NCBI GenBank assembly: GCA_001701295.1
Contig: DAAV01000025.1
Span: forward strand, 27,292 to 32,454
DNA: 5,163 nucleotides
Direction: 5' to 3'
Source of the DNA: Bacteroidales bacterium H10
GTDB taxonomy: Bacteria > Bacteroidota > Bacteroidia > Bacteroidales > Muribaculaceae
Shown: piece after piece, positions 1 through 4,956 of the stretch
How the letters are laid out: every line of letters starts with the position of its first letter
How positions within the stretch are numbered: the stretch's first letter is position 1
The notes under the pieces: model-generated
Database searches by the model: none
Told to the model about the DNA's origin: nothing
What the model saw: the letters and a program-made list of their open reading frames with translations, nothing else
Position numbers and translations under genes: made by a program

Positions 1-527
1 GCCTGACGTTTCATGTATTCCCTGTCGAAAGAGACTGTCGACTTCCGGATTACTATATTGTGAATCACGACACGGAACTGCGGAGGAGGAGTTTTTTTCT
101 CTTTATTCGAGAGAGCATCTATTATAAACTGTATATTGAGAGGAGCGCCTTCGGAAGGCTGCGATATTCTTGCATTCATGGCGATTATCTCGGCATAAGC
201 AATCTCTATCTCGCCAGAGGAGATCAGAGTCCATAGATCGATTCCCGCGCCAATACGCCCGACGGAAAGACACCGTTTTCCCTCAGGTGTATACAAAGAT
301 ACTCCATGAAGGCGGACTTCATTGAAAGGGAAAATATCGACAGACGAAATAGTGACTTGACCGCCGAAAAGCGAAGTAAGCTCGCGCTCAGCCCTGTTTT
401 TTATAGTCCGTTGCACAGACGGAACAGAAACAACCACATAAAGAATTGCCAAAAGCCCAGTCACCACCAGCACGGCGGAGAAAAGGACACTTCTCAAAAC
501 CTTATAGATTGACCTTGTAGCTGACAT
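1..527 (-). CDS. tamB: TamB-like translocation/assembly module protein, N-terminal part (partial)
   Basis: This is the amino-terminal part of a large envelope protein of the TamB (DUF490/AsmA-like) type. The frame is open from an ATG at 527-525 to the window edge, giving 175 whole codons. Residues about 13-35 form one hydrophobic segment (SVLFSAVLVVTGLLAILYVV and following) after a short basic N-terminus, as expected for an inner-membrane anchor with the rest in the periplasm. Next comes the pattern typical of TamB N-termini: PSVQRTIKNRAERELTSLFG, then GQVTISSVDIFPFNEVRLHG and a conserved-looking LYTPEGKRCLSVGRIGAGID stretch. TamB proteins are long beta-rich periplasmic bridges that work with an outer-membrane Omp85 partner in envelope assembly or lipid transport. 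The C-terminal TamB domain lies outside the window, so the family call rests on the N-terminus alone. The gene is divergent from tsaD, an arrangement I remember from other Bacteroidales. No other ATG is in frame near the start. Confidence 0.8.
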   Translation of the reverse strand, partial: MSATRSIYKVLRSVLFSAVLVVTGLLAILYVVVSVPSVQRTIKNRAERELTSLFGGQVTISSVDIFPFNEVRLHGVSLYTPEGKRCLSVGRIGAGIDLWTLISSGEIEIAYAEIIAMNARISQPSEGAPLNIQFIIDALSNKEKKTPPPQFRVVIHNIVIRKSTVSFDREYMKRQ

Positions 528-533
528 TTGAGT

Positions 534-542
534 GCAAATTTA
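534..542 (-). promoter_or_regulatory. Candidate -7 promoter element for tamB
   Basis: Read on the minus strand this is TAAATTTGC, an exact match to the Bacteroidota -7 consensus TAnnTTTG with the common trailing C. Only six bases (ACTCAA) separate it from the tamB ATG, so transcription would begin within a few bases of the start codon. No convincing TTTG -33 box lies 19-21 bp further upstream, so the assignment rests on the -7 element alone. Confidence 0.45.
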
Positions 543-562
543 CGCAGAATTTTCCAATTTCC

Positions 563-593
563 TTTTATTTTAGGTGCAAATTAATTAACTTTG
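563..593 (+). promoter_or_regulatory. Candidate promoter for tsaD
   Basis: TAACTTTG at 586-593 matches the Bacteroidota -7 consensus TAnnTTTG. A weak -33 box, TTTT at 563-566, lies 19 bp upstream. Initiation would fall near 598-600, leaving a leader of about 20 nt before the tsaD ATG at 619. The promoter would drive tsaD and probably the closely packed cinA and glycosyltransferase genes behind it. Confidence 0.55.
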
Positions 594-618
594 TATTGAA
601 CAAGACCCATACAGTCAG

Positions 619-1635
619 ATGAGAGACATAATACTTGGCATAGAATCGTCGTGCGATGACACATCGGCGGCCGTCATAGCCGACGGACTGCTCAAAAGCA
701 ATGTGATTGCAAGTCAGAAGGTCCACGAGGCATACGGAGGCGTGGTTCCGGAACTAGCCTCGCGTGTCCATCAGCAGAATATCGTACCTGTCGTTTCCGA
801 GGCTCTCAGACAAGCCGGGATCAAAGCGACGGATCTTTCAGCCATAGCATATACACGCGGGCCGGGCCTTTTAGGCTCTCTGCATGTAGGAACTTCCTTT
901 GCAAAAGGAATGGCGATCGGCCTTGACATCCCTTTGATCGATGTCAATCATCTTCACGGCCATGTGCTGTCTCATTTCATAAAAGAGACTCCTGAAGACG
1001 AGACCCCGGATTTTCCATTCATCTGCCTTCTTATTTCGGGAGGCAACTCCCAGATAGTACTCGTAAAATCCGCCTTCGACATGGAGATTCTCGGGCAGAC
1101 AATCGATGACGCGGCTGGAGAAGCATTTGACAAATGCGCCAAAATCATGGGTCTACCCTATCCTGGTGGTCCGCATATAGACAGGCTTGCAAAAGAGGGC
1201 AATCCCGACAGATTCAAATTCAGCAAACCTCATATAGAGGGTTACAATTATTCTTTCAGCGGACTTAAAACCTCGTTTCTCTATACGCTCCGCGACGCGC
1301 TCAAGGATGATCCGGATTTCATCAAGAACAACAAAGCCGATCTCTGCGCATCGCTTCAGAAGACAATAATAGACATATTGCTCACCAAACTGAAACCCGC
1401 AATACGCGCCACGGGAGTCACGCATGTGGCTATAGGGGGTGGAGTCTCGGCCAATTCCGATGTAAGAGAAGCCGTCGAAAAACTGTGCGCGAGCATGGGT
1501 GTCAAAGCCTGGATTCCAGCAAGAAAATTCACTACAGACAATGCCGCAATGGTGGCCATGGCAGGATATTACAAGTATCTCAAAAAAGAATACAGCGATC
1601 TCGCGCTTCCTCCATTCGCTCGCATAACAATATGA
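619..1635 (+). CDS. tsaD: tRNA N6-adenosine threonylcarbamoyltransferase TsaD
   Basis: TsaD transfers the threonylcarbamoyl group from threonylcarbamoyl-AMP to A37 of tRNAs reading ANN codons, making t6A together with TsaB and TsaE in the cytoplasm. The 338-residue length is normal for the bacterial family. Family marks appear in order: GIESSCDDTSAAV at residues 7-19, the metal-binding HLHGH with His111 and His115, SGGNSQIVLV at 140-149, TIDDAAGEAFDK at 161-172, YPGGPHID at 181-188, FSGLKT at 213-218, GGGVSAN at 273-279 and TDNAAMVAMAG at 306-316, where Asp307 should be the third iron ligand. All expected active-site motifs are present, so it looks fully functional. The ATG at 619 places the GIESSCDDT motif at the usual distance from the N-terminus; no Shine-Dalgarno sequence precedes it, as usual in this phylum. 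Its stop overlaps the next ATG at 1632, suggesting co-transcription with the cinA-type gene. Confidence 0.97.
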   Translation: MRDIILGIESSCDDTSAAVIADGLLKSNVIASQKVHEAYGGVVPELASRVHQQNIVPVVSEALRQAGIKATDLSAIAYTRGPGLLGSLHVGTSFAKGMAIGLDIPLIDVNHLHGHVLSHFIKETPEDETPDFPFICLLISGGNSQIVLVKSAFDMEILGQTIDDAAGEAFDKCAKIMGLPYPGGPHIDRLAKEGNPDRFKFSKPHIEGYNYSFSGLKTSFLYTLRDALKDDPDFIKNNKADLCASLQKTIIDILLTKLKPAIRATGVTHVAIGGGVSANSDVREAVEKLCASMGVKAWIPARKFTTDNAAMVAMAGYYKYLKKEYSDLALPPFARITI

Positions 1636-2441
1636 TGTTCAAGACTATGGCAAATAAAGAAAATACGAGGAGAAGTGCCCAAAAAAAGACAATGGCAGAA
1701 GAAAAACGGCATGTCGTCATCTATGGCTACACTCGTGAAGAACTTCGCAACATCATGCGGCATTTTGAGGCACAACTTCCCGATTTCGTAAAAATATCGA
1801 TAAGCAGCAGTCATCTTGTCACAAAAATCACTCTGACCGGAGTCAACGAGGGAGTAGAACTTCTTCGTTTCAAGATAAATAAATTCCATCAGACTCTTCA
1901 GGACATGTTCAGCGAGGAAATCGTCACGACCGAAGACAAAAGTGTATCGAGGGTATTAGGCGACCTACTTACGGAACGTGAGCTGACAATCGCCTGCGCC
2001 GAAAGCTGCACAGGCGGCAACATAGCCCACAAGATTACCGAGAATTCAGGTTCATCAGCCTACTTTCTGGGCAGTGTGGTCAGCTACAGCAACGAAGTCA
2101 AGGCCAACATTCTCGGAGTGTCACGCAACGATCTCAGCCGATACGGAGCCGTAAGCCGCGAAGTAGTCGCCCAGATGGCTTCCGGAGCATCGACTCTCAT
2201 GCAGTCCGACTGCGCATTAGCGACATCGGGAATAGCGGGTCCCGACGGAGGGTCTAAATTCAAGCCGGTCGGAACAGTGTGGATGGCGGCGAAATATGGC
2301 GACCAGACTGTAACCGAACTCATACACTTCGACGGCAACCGCAACAGTGTCATCGAAAGCGCGACCAATCATGTGATGGTGATGCTCATCAAACTTCTGC
2401 GCAACAACTATACGGAACAGGAAGAGATCAACGACGACTGA
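1632..2441 (+). CDS. cinA: CinA family protein lacking the MoCF domain: middle domain plus PncC-type NMN deamidase
   Basis: The C-terminal half (about residues 104-260) is a CinA C-terminal/PncC domain, which in studied members hydrolyses nicotinamide mononucleotide to nicotinate mononucleotide and ammonia. Visible motifs are AESCTGG at 123-129 (Ser125 the expected nucleophile), GSSAYFLGSVVSYSNEVK at 140-157, YGAVS at 171-175 and ATSGIAGPDGG at 197-207 followed by KPVGTVW. Residues about 28-103 (YGYTREEL, FEAQLPDFVKI, ITLTG, then a helix-like stretch) resemble the small KH-like middle domain of full-length CinA. The N-terminal MoCF/COG1058 domain of roughly 170 residues is absent: the protein is 269 residues against about 410 for full-length CinA, and upstream DNA is occupied by tsaD. 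I chose ATG 1632 because it overlaps the tsaD stop as ATGA; ATGs at 1647 and 1692 are in frame and plausible, since the first 20 residues are a poorly conserved basic tail. Catalytic motifs are intact, so this looks like a working shortened form rather than a pseudogene. Confidence 0.88.
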   Translation: MMFKTMANKENTRRSAQKKTMAEEKRHVVIYGYTREELRNIMRHFEAQLPDFVKISISSSHLVTKITLTGVNEGVELLRFKINKFHQTLQDMFSEEIVTTEDKSVSRVLGDLLTERELTIACAESCTGGNIAHKITENSGSSAYFLGSVVSYSNEVKANILGVSRNDLSRYGAVSREVVAQMASGASTLMQSDCALATSGIAGPDGGSKFKPVGTVWMAAKYGDQTVTELIHFDGNRNSVIESATNHVMVMLIKLLRNNYTEQEEINDD

Positions 2442-2446
2442 TCTAT

Positions 2447-3388
2447 ATGGCAATCAAACCGATAATAAAAAAATGTTTCACCCGCATGGCTCGCATGTGG
2501 ATTAAACATAATTTTTTGCCAGAAGAAATCATAATAAAGATGGACGGCGGAATATGCTCTCAAATGCATTTCTACCTCATCGGTGTCATTCTTGCCGAGA
2601 AAGGAAACAATGTCAGTTTTGACCTGAAATGGTTCGATACGGAGGGAAAGGATCTTGATGGAAAATTCTGCCGCAATTTTGATCTTCGGAAAATGTTCCC
2701 TGCACTGAATTTCAGAAAAACAGAGAATAACCTGATAAGGCGCATATATATAAGTGCATTTTACCGTCACAATGACTATTTCGGTGCAGATGACAATATG
2801 CTTGCATGGACCGGCCTTAAAGCCCCGGCATATCTCGACGGTTATTTCAAAGATCCCGAAGAGATGTATTCCTCCTTATTCCGAAAGGTATTCCACATCG
2901 ACACAGATGTTCTTGACAGTAAAAGCCATGAAACCTTGCGTATCATAGAAAATTCGAAAAAGCCCGGATACGAGACCTGCGCCGTACACGTCAGGCGAGG
3001 TGACCTCGCGCGATACAACAGGGCCTATGGCGATCCGGCAAGCATAAGATACTTCAGCGACAGCTTCGATAAAGTTTCCTCCACTGTTAATCCGGGAAAT
3101 GTGCGATTCTTCATATTTTCCGACGAACCGGAGTGGTGTCGCAAAGAATTGATCCCGATACTGGAAGGCCATGACATACATATATGTGATGCCAACGGCT
3201 CCGACAAGGGATACTGCGACCTGATACTCATGTCAAGATGCCGCCATCTGATCACAAGTCAGGGCTCAATGGGAAAATACGCTGCCCTTCTTAGAGAGGA
3301 GCATGACCTGTCTGGCCTTGTGACACTCCCTGCAAACAAAGGAGCGGAGGCATGGGCCAGGCGCTACGCATCGGCGGTAGTTATATAG
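2447..3388 (+). CDS. GT11-family glycosyltransferase (alpha-1,2-fucosyltransferase-like)
   Basis: The 313-residue protein resembles family GT11, whose known bacterial members transfer L-fucose from GDP-fucose in alpha-1,2 linkage to galactose-type acceptors on surface polysaccharides or glycans. The N-terminal motif MDGGICSQMHFYLIG (32-46) corresponds to the GGLGNQMFQYA-type motif of the family. HVRRGDL at 181-187 is the HxRRGD signature implicated in donor binding. The later blocks FFIFSDEPEW (221-230), DLILMSRCRH (258-267) and SQGS (271-274) match the family's C-terminal conserved regions. No signal peptide or membrane span is seen; a basic N-terminus (KPIIKKCFTRMARMWIKH) might aid peripheral attachment to the inner membrane. 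The ATG at 2447 lies 5 bp after the cinA stop and is the first in-frame Met after that gene. No other glycan genes are in the window, so acceptor and pathway cannot be inferred. Substrate specificity is uncertain because the first motif departs from the commonest GT11 form. Confidence 0.8.
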   Translation: MAIKPIIKKCFTRMARMWIKHNFLPEEIIIKMDGGICSQMHFYLIGVILAEKGNNVSFDLKWFDTEGKDLDGKFCRNFDLRKMFPALNFRKTENNLIRRIYISAFYRHNDYFGADDNMLAWTGLKAPAYLDGYFKDPEEMYSSLFRKVFHIDTDVLDSKSHETLRIIENSKKPGYETCAVHVRRGDLARYNRAYGDPASIRYFSDSFDKVSSTVNPGNVRFFIFSDEPEWCRKELIPILEGHDIHICDANGSDKGYCDLILMSRCRHLITSQGSMGKYAALLREEHDLSGLVTLPANKGAEAWARRYASAVVI

Positions 3389-3442
3389 CCATCGAATCCA
3401 AAAGATAATTTGGCAAGAAACTGTTGAAAAGATCCGGAAATA

Positions 3443-3474
3443 TTTGGAAATTAGCGAAAAAAGTCGTAACTTTG
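3443..3474 (+). promoter_or_regulatory. Promoter for the rpmB-rpmG-DUF4295 operon
   Basis: TTTG at 3443-3446, a 20-bp spacer and TAACTTTG at 3467-3474 followed by C match both boxes of the Bacteroidota housekeeping promoter, the best match in the window. Initiation is expected near 3479-3481, leaving a leader of about 115 nt before rpmB. A strong promoter fits ribosomal protein genes and indicates that they need not depend on read-through from tsaD. Confidence 0.75.
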
Positions 3475-3501
3475 CAAACGTTTTGTGGCACATCCTTTAA
3501 A

Positions 3502-3528
3502 GTCACTGAATATGATGCAGTTAGTGAC
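3502..3528 (+). promoter_or_regulatory. Inverted repeat in the rpmB leader
   Basis: GTCACT at 3502-3507 is exactly complementary to AGTGAC at 3523-3528, with a 15-nt loop that contains a further CTG/CAG pairing option (3506-3508 with 3518-3520). It lies in the untranslated leader about 20 nt downstream of the predicted start of transcription. A leader hairpin ahead of ribosomal protein genes could take part in feedback control, but a 6-bp stem is short and no regulator is identified. Confidence 0.35.
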
Positions 3529-3595
3529 GATATGAGAACTGAGATGGCGTCAGGAACAAACTGAAGTCAAATAAATAAAGAATCAAACAACAGCC

Positions 3596-3859
3596 ATGTC
3601 AAAAGTTTGTCAGATCACAGGCAAAAAGGCGCAGGTAGGCAATAATGTGTCTCATTCGAAGCGTCGCACCAAACGCAAGTTCGAGGTAAACTTGCACACA
3701 AAGAAATTCTACTGGGTAGAGCAGGATATGTGGATTCAGCTTCGACTCTCCACCCGTGCGCTCCGCACTATCAACAAGATTGGTCTCAACGCCGCTCTTA
3801 AGAAAGCAGAGGCAGAAGGCAATCTCGACTTTAAAGACATCACAATCCTTTCCCTCTAA
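3596..3859 (+). CDS. rpmB: Large ribosomal subunit protein bL28
   Basis: This 87-residue basic protein is L28, a component of the 50S subunit. It starts [20 protein letters not shown], matching the usual CxxTGKxxxxGNxVSHS opening of the family, then [20 protein letters not shown] and a C-terminal half with [20 protein letters not shown]. Only one cysteine (Cys5) is present, so it is the form without the CxxC zinc motifs. Length is normal for Bacteroidota, slightly longer than the 78 residues of E. coli. The ATG at 3596 is preceded by an A-rich stretch and no Shine-Dalgarno sequence. It is first in an operon with rpmG (15-bp gap) and the DUF4295 gene. Confidence 0.97.
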   Translation: MSKVCQITGKKAQVGNNVSHSKRRTKRKFEVNLHTKKFYWVEQDMWIQLRLSTRALRTINKIGLNAALKKAEAEGNLDFKDITILSL

Positions 3860-3874
3860 AAGAACAGCAGAATT

Positions 3875-4063
3875 ATGGCAAAGAAAGCAAAAGGCAATCG
3901 CGTTCAGGTGATTCTCGAATGCACAGAGCATAAGGCAAGCGGCATGCCCGGTATGTCACGTTACATCACCACAAAGAACCGCAAAAACACAACAGGTCGT
4001 CTTGAATTGAAGAAATACAACCCGATCCTGAAGAAAGTTACAGTTCACAAAGAAATAAAATAA
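3875..4063 (+). CDS. rpmG: Large ribosomal subunit protein bL33
   Basis: The 62-residue product is L33, a small 50S protein. It begins [20 protein letters not shown], and carries the family block [20 protein letters not shown] at 29-48 followed by [14 protein letters not shown]. Only one cysteine is found (Cys16), so this is a zinc-independent form, consistent with the L28 next to it. An insertion-like GMPGMS segment (residues 23-28) between the ECTEHKAS strand and RYITTKN is, from memory, common in Bacteroidota. The gene follows rpmB after 15 bp and precedes the DUF4295 gene by 11 bp, so the three are almost certainly co-transcribed and translated together. Confidence 0.96.
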   Translation: MAKKAKGNRVQVILECTEHKASGMPGMSRYITTKNRKNTTGRLELKKYNPILKKVTVHKEIK

Positions 4064-4074
4064 GGCACTGACTC

Positions 4075-4224
4075 ATGGCAAAGAAAACCGTGGCCTCTAT
4101 CCAGAAAGGTGAAGGCCGTACATATAGCAAGATCATCGTGATGGAGAAGTCTCCTAAAACAGGCGCTTATGTTTTCAGAGAGGAAATGGTGCCCAACGAT
4201 GCAGTAAAAGACGCACTCAAGTAA
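4075..4224 (+). CDS. DUF4295 small basic protein, probably ribosome-associated
   Basis: A 49-residue protein starting MAKKTVASIQKGEGRTYSKI and continuing through the recognisable MEKSPKTGAYVFREEMVPND block, which is the DUF4295 family found behind L28 and L33 in Bacteroidota. It is basic overall (ten Lys/Arg against six Asp/Glu), has no cysteine, no signal peptide and no membrane span. Size, charge and operon position with two 50S proteins point to a role on the ribosome. From memory, a phylum-specific ribosomal protein named bL38 was described in a Flavobacterium ribosome structure and may be this family; I am not certain of that identity. The ATG at 4075 lies 11 bp after the rpmG stop and begins with the same 12 bases, ATGGCAAAGAAA, as rpmG. 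It is the last gene before the terminator. Confidence 0.92.
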   Translation: MAKKTVASIQKGEGRTYSKIIVMEKSPKTGAYVFREEMVPNDAVKDALK

Positions 4225-4246
4225 ATAACAGAATATCATAAACGTA

Positions 4247-4299
4247 GCGGCGCGAATCCAATGGATCCGCGCCGCGCTGTATATAGCCCCTATATTTTT
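4247..4299 (+). terminator. Terminator region between convergent operons
   Basis: An 8-bp perfect stem pairs GCGGCGCG (4247-4254) with CGCGCCGC (4268-4275), extended after one A/C mismatch by ATCC/GGAT (4256-4259 with 4263-4266) and closed by a 3-nt loop. Fifteen bases on, ATATAG (4281-4286) pairs with CTATAT (4290-4295) and runs directly into a T-tract ending at 4299. Together they make a plausible intrinsic terminator for the ribosomal operon ending at 4224. The strong GC hairpin could also stop minus-strand transcription from the beta-barrel gene ending at 4310, though the T-run on that side is short. Confidence 0.75.
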
Positions 4300-4309
4300 C
4301 ACAAAGTCT

Positions 4310-4798
4310 CTAAAATGTATAGCCTAACCCGATTCCTGCGTATGCTCCTAAAGTATCTTTCATGACAGAATACTTGCCCTGAACGGTAAGTTTGAAATTC
4401 TGGGTGAAATAAAGATCCAGACCGGCACCGAAATCCCCTCCTACACGCAGAATATTGTCACCTCCTGTATAGTTCCAGTTATTGAATGTCAGTCCGGCAA
4501 GCGGATATATATTGAATCCTTTGGCCATGCGAAAAGGGAAATGCATGTCGGCGCTGATGACGAGGGCCGACTTATCGTCATTGCGGAAAACACATCCCAC
4601 TTCCGGCACTATGCGGAAATGCGGCGCGTTAGTATATTGAAAATACACACTTGCAAAACCACTGTGGTTGTACGAGCCATAACCACCCATAATTCCCAAA
4701 GTCTTCTCCCCTCTTACTGATCTTCCTTCGGCTTTTACTGAAAAAGGAAGAGACACTGCGAGAATTGCCATTACAGAAAACATCAGATTTCTTATCAT
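4310..4798 (-). CDS. Small outer-membrane beta-barrel protein (hypothetical)
   Basis: The 162-residue product has a clear signal peptide: basic MIRN, a hydrophobic core MFSVMAILAVSLPFSV, and a probable signal peptidase I site after VKA (residue 23). The mature part of about 139 residues alternates short stretches of every-other hydrophobic or aromatic residues with Gly/Asn/Asp turns, for example TLGIMGGYGSY, ASVYFQYTNA, FRIVPEVGCVF, ALVISADMHFPF, FNIYPLAGLTF, GDFGAGLDLYF, FKLTVQGKYSV and AGIGLGYTF. About eight strands can be counted, and the chain ends in Phe after a Tyr, the usual C-terminal signal for BAM-dependent insertion. This fits an 8-stranded barrel of the OmpA/OmpX/OmpW type; no peptidoglycan-binding OmpA domain is present. 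Function is unknown. The gene is convergent with the ribosomal operon and divergent from nadE. A weak -7-like TAATTTTA lies upstream on its strand at 4824-4831. Confidence 0.8.
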   Translation of the reverse strand: MIRNLMFSVMAILAVSLPFSVKAEGRSVRGEKTLGIMGGYGSYNHSGFASVYFQYTNAPHFRIVPEVGCVFRNDDKSALVISADMHFPFRMAKGFNIYPLAGLTFNNWNYTGGDNILRVGGDFGAGLDLYFTQNFKLTVQGKYSVMKDTLGAYAGIGLGYTF

Positions 4799-4848
4799 AA
4801 GAACATGCGCTGAAAAGTTTTATTAAAATTAACGATTTTAACTGAAAA

Positions 4849-4861
4849 ACATTTAAAATGT
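4849..4861. promoter_or_regulatory. Palindrome over the nadE -33 region
   Basis: ACATTT at 4849-4854 and AAATGT at 4856-4861 are perfect inverted repeats around a single central base. The palindrome covers the putative -33 box of nadE and lies in the upstream region of the divergent beta-barrel gene, where a regulator could affect either. The surrounding DNA is very A/T-rich, so a short palindrome may arise by chance, and no regulator is identified. Confidence 0.25.
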
Positions 4862-4883
4862 GTAAAAAGTTTTGCTAATTTTG
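4852..4883 (+). promoter_or_regulatory. Candidate promoter for nadE
   Basis: TTTA at 4852-4855, a 20-bp spacer and TAATTTTG at 4876-4883 followed by C give a near-consensus Bacteroidota promoter. Initiation would be near 4888-4890, leaving a leader of about 68 nt before the nadE ATG at 4957. Confidence 0.6.
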
Positions 4884-4908
4884 CACTTTGTAAGTTGAAT
4901 AAATAAGC

Positions 4909-4921
4909 TCCCGCCACGGGA
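4909..4921 (+). promoter_or_regulatory. Short hairpin in the nadE leader
   Basis: TCCCG (4909-4913) pairs with CGGGA (4917-4921) around a 3-nt loop, in the predicted leader about 20 nt after the start of transcription. It is the only GC-rich element in an otherwise A/T-rich leader. No T-tract follows, so it is not a terminator; a role in mRNA stability or control is possible but unproven. Confidence 0.25.
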
Positions 4922-4956
4922 TATTTGTTTCTACAGTACATAAGTAACCGCAACTG

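Noticed and set aside
306..512. A 68-codon plus-strand ORF in the first 530 bases.
   Set aside because: It lies opposite the tamB frame, is low in hydrophobic residues and rich in Arg, Asn and His, and resembles no family I know. The minus-strand frame gives a coherent membrane protein, so this is a shadow.
1485..1631. Upstream extension of the cinA frame to an ATG at 1485.
   Set aside because: The extra 49 residues lie inside tsaD, which is complete and conserved there, and they read as an Arg/His/Ser-rich out-of-frame product.
2279..2446. Upstream extension of the glycosyltransferase frame to an ATG at 2279.
   Set aside because: This stretch overlaps the conserved PncC domain in another frame and gives a Gln/Arg/His-rich tail without GT11 similarity. 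The ATG at 2447 is the natural start.
3398..3413. CCAAA / TTTGG inverted repeat after the glycosyltransferase gene, as a terminator.
   Set aside because: The stem is 5 bp and A/T-rich with no T-tract behind it, too weak to call.
3475..3595. Known riboswitch in the rpmB leader.
   Set aside because: I see no recognisable conserved core of any riboswitch class; only a simple short hairpin is present.
4045..4302. An 85-codon minus-strand ORF across DUF4295 and the terminator.
   Set aside because: It is antisense to the well-recognised DUF4295 gene and passes through the terminator hairpin; nothing in its translation suggests a real protein.
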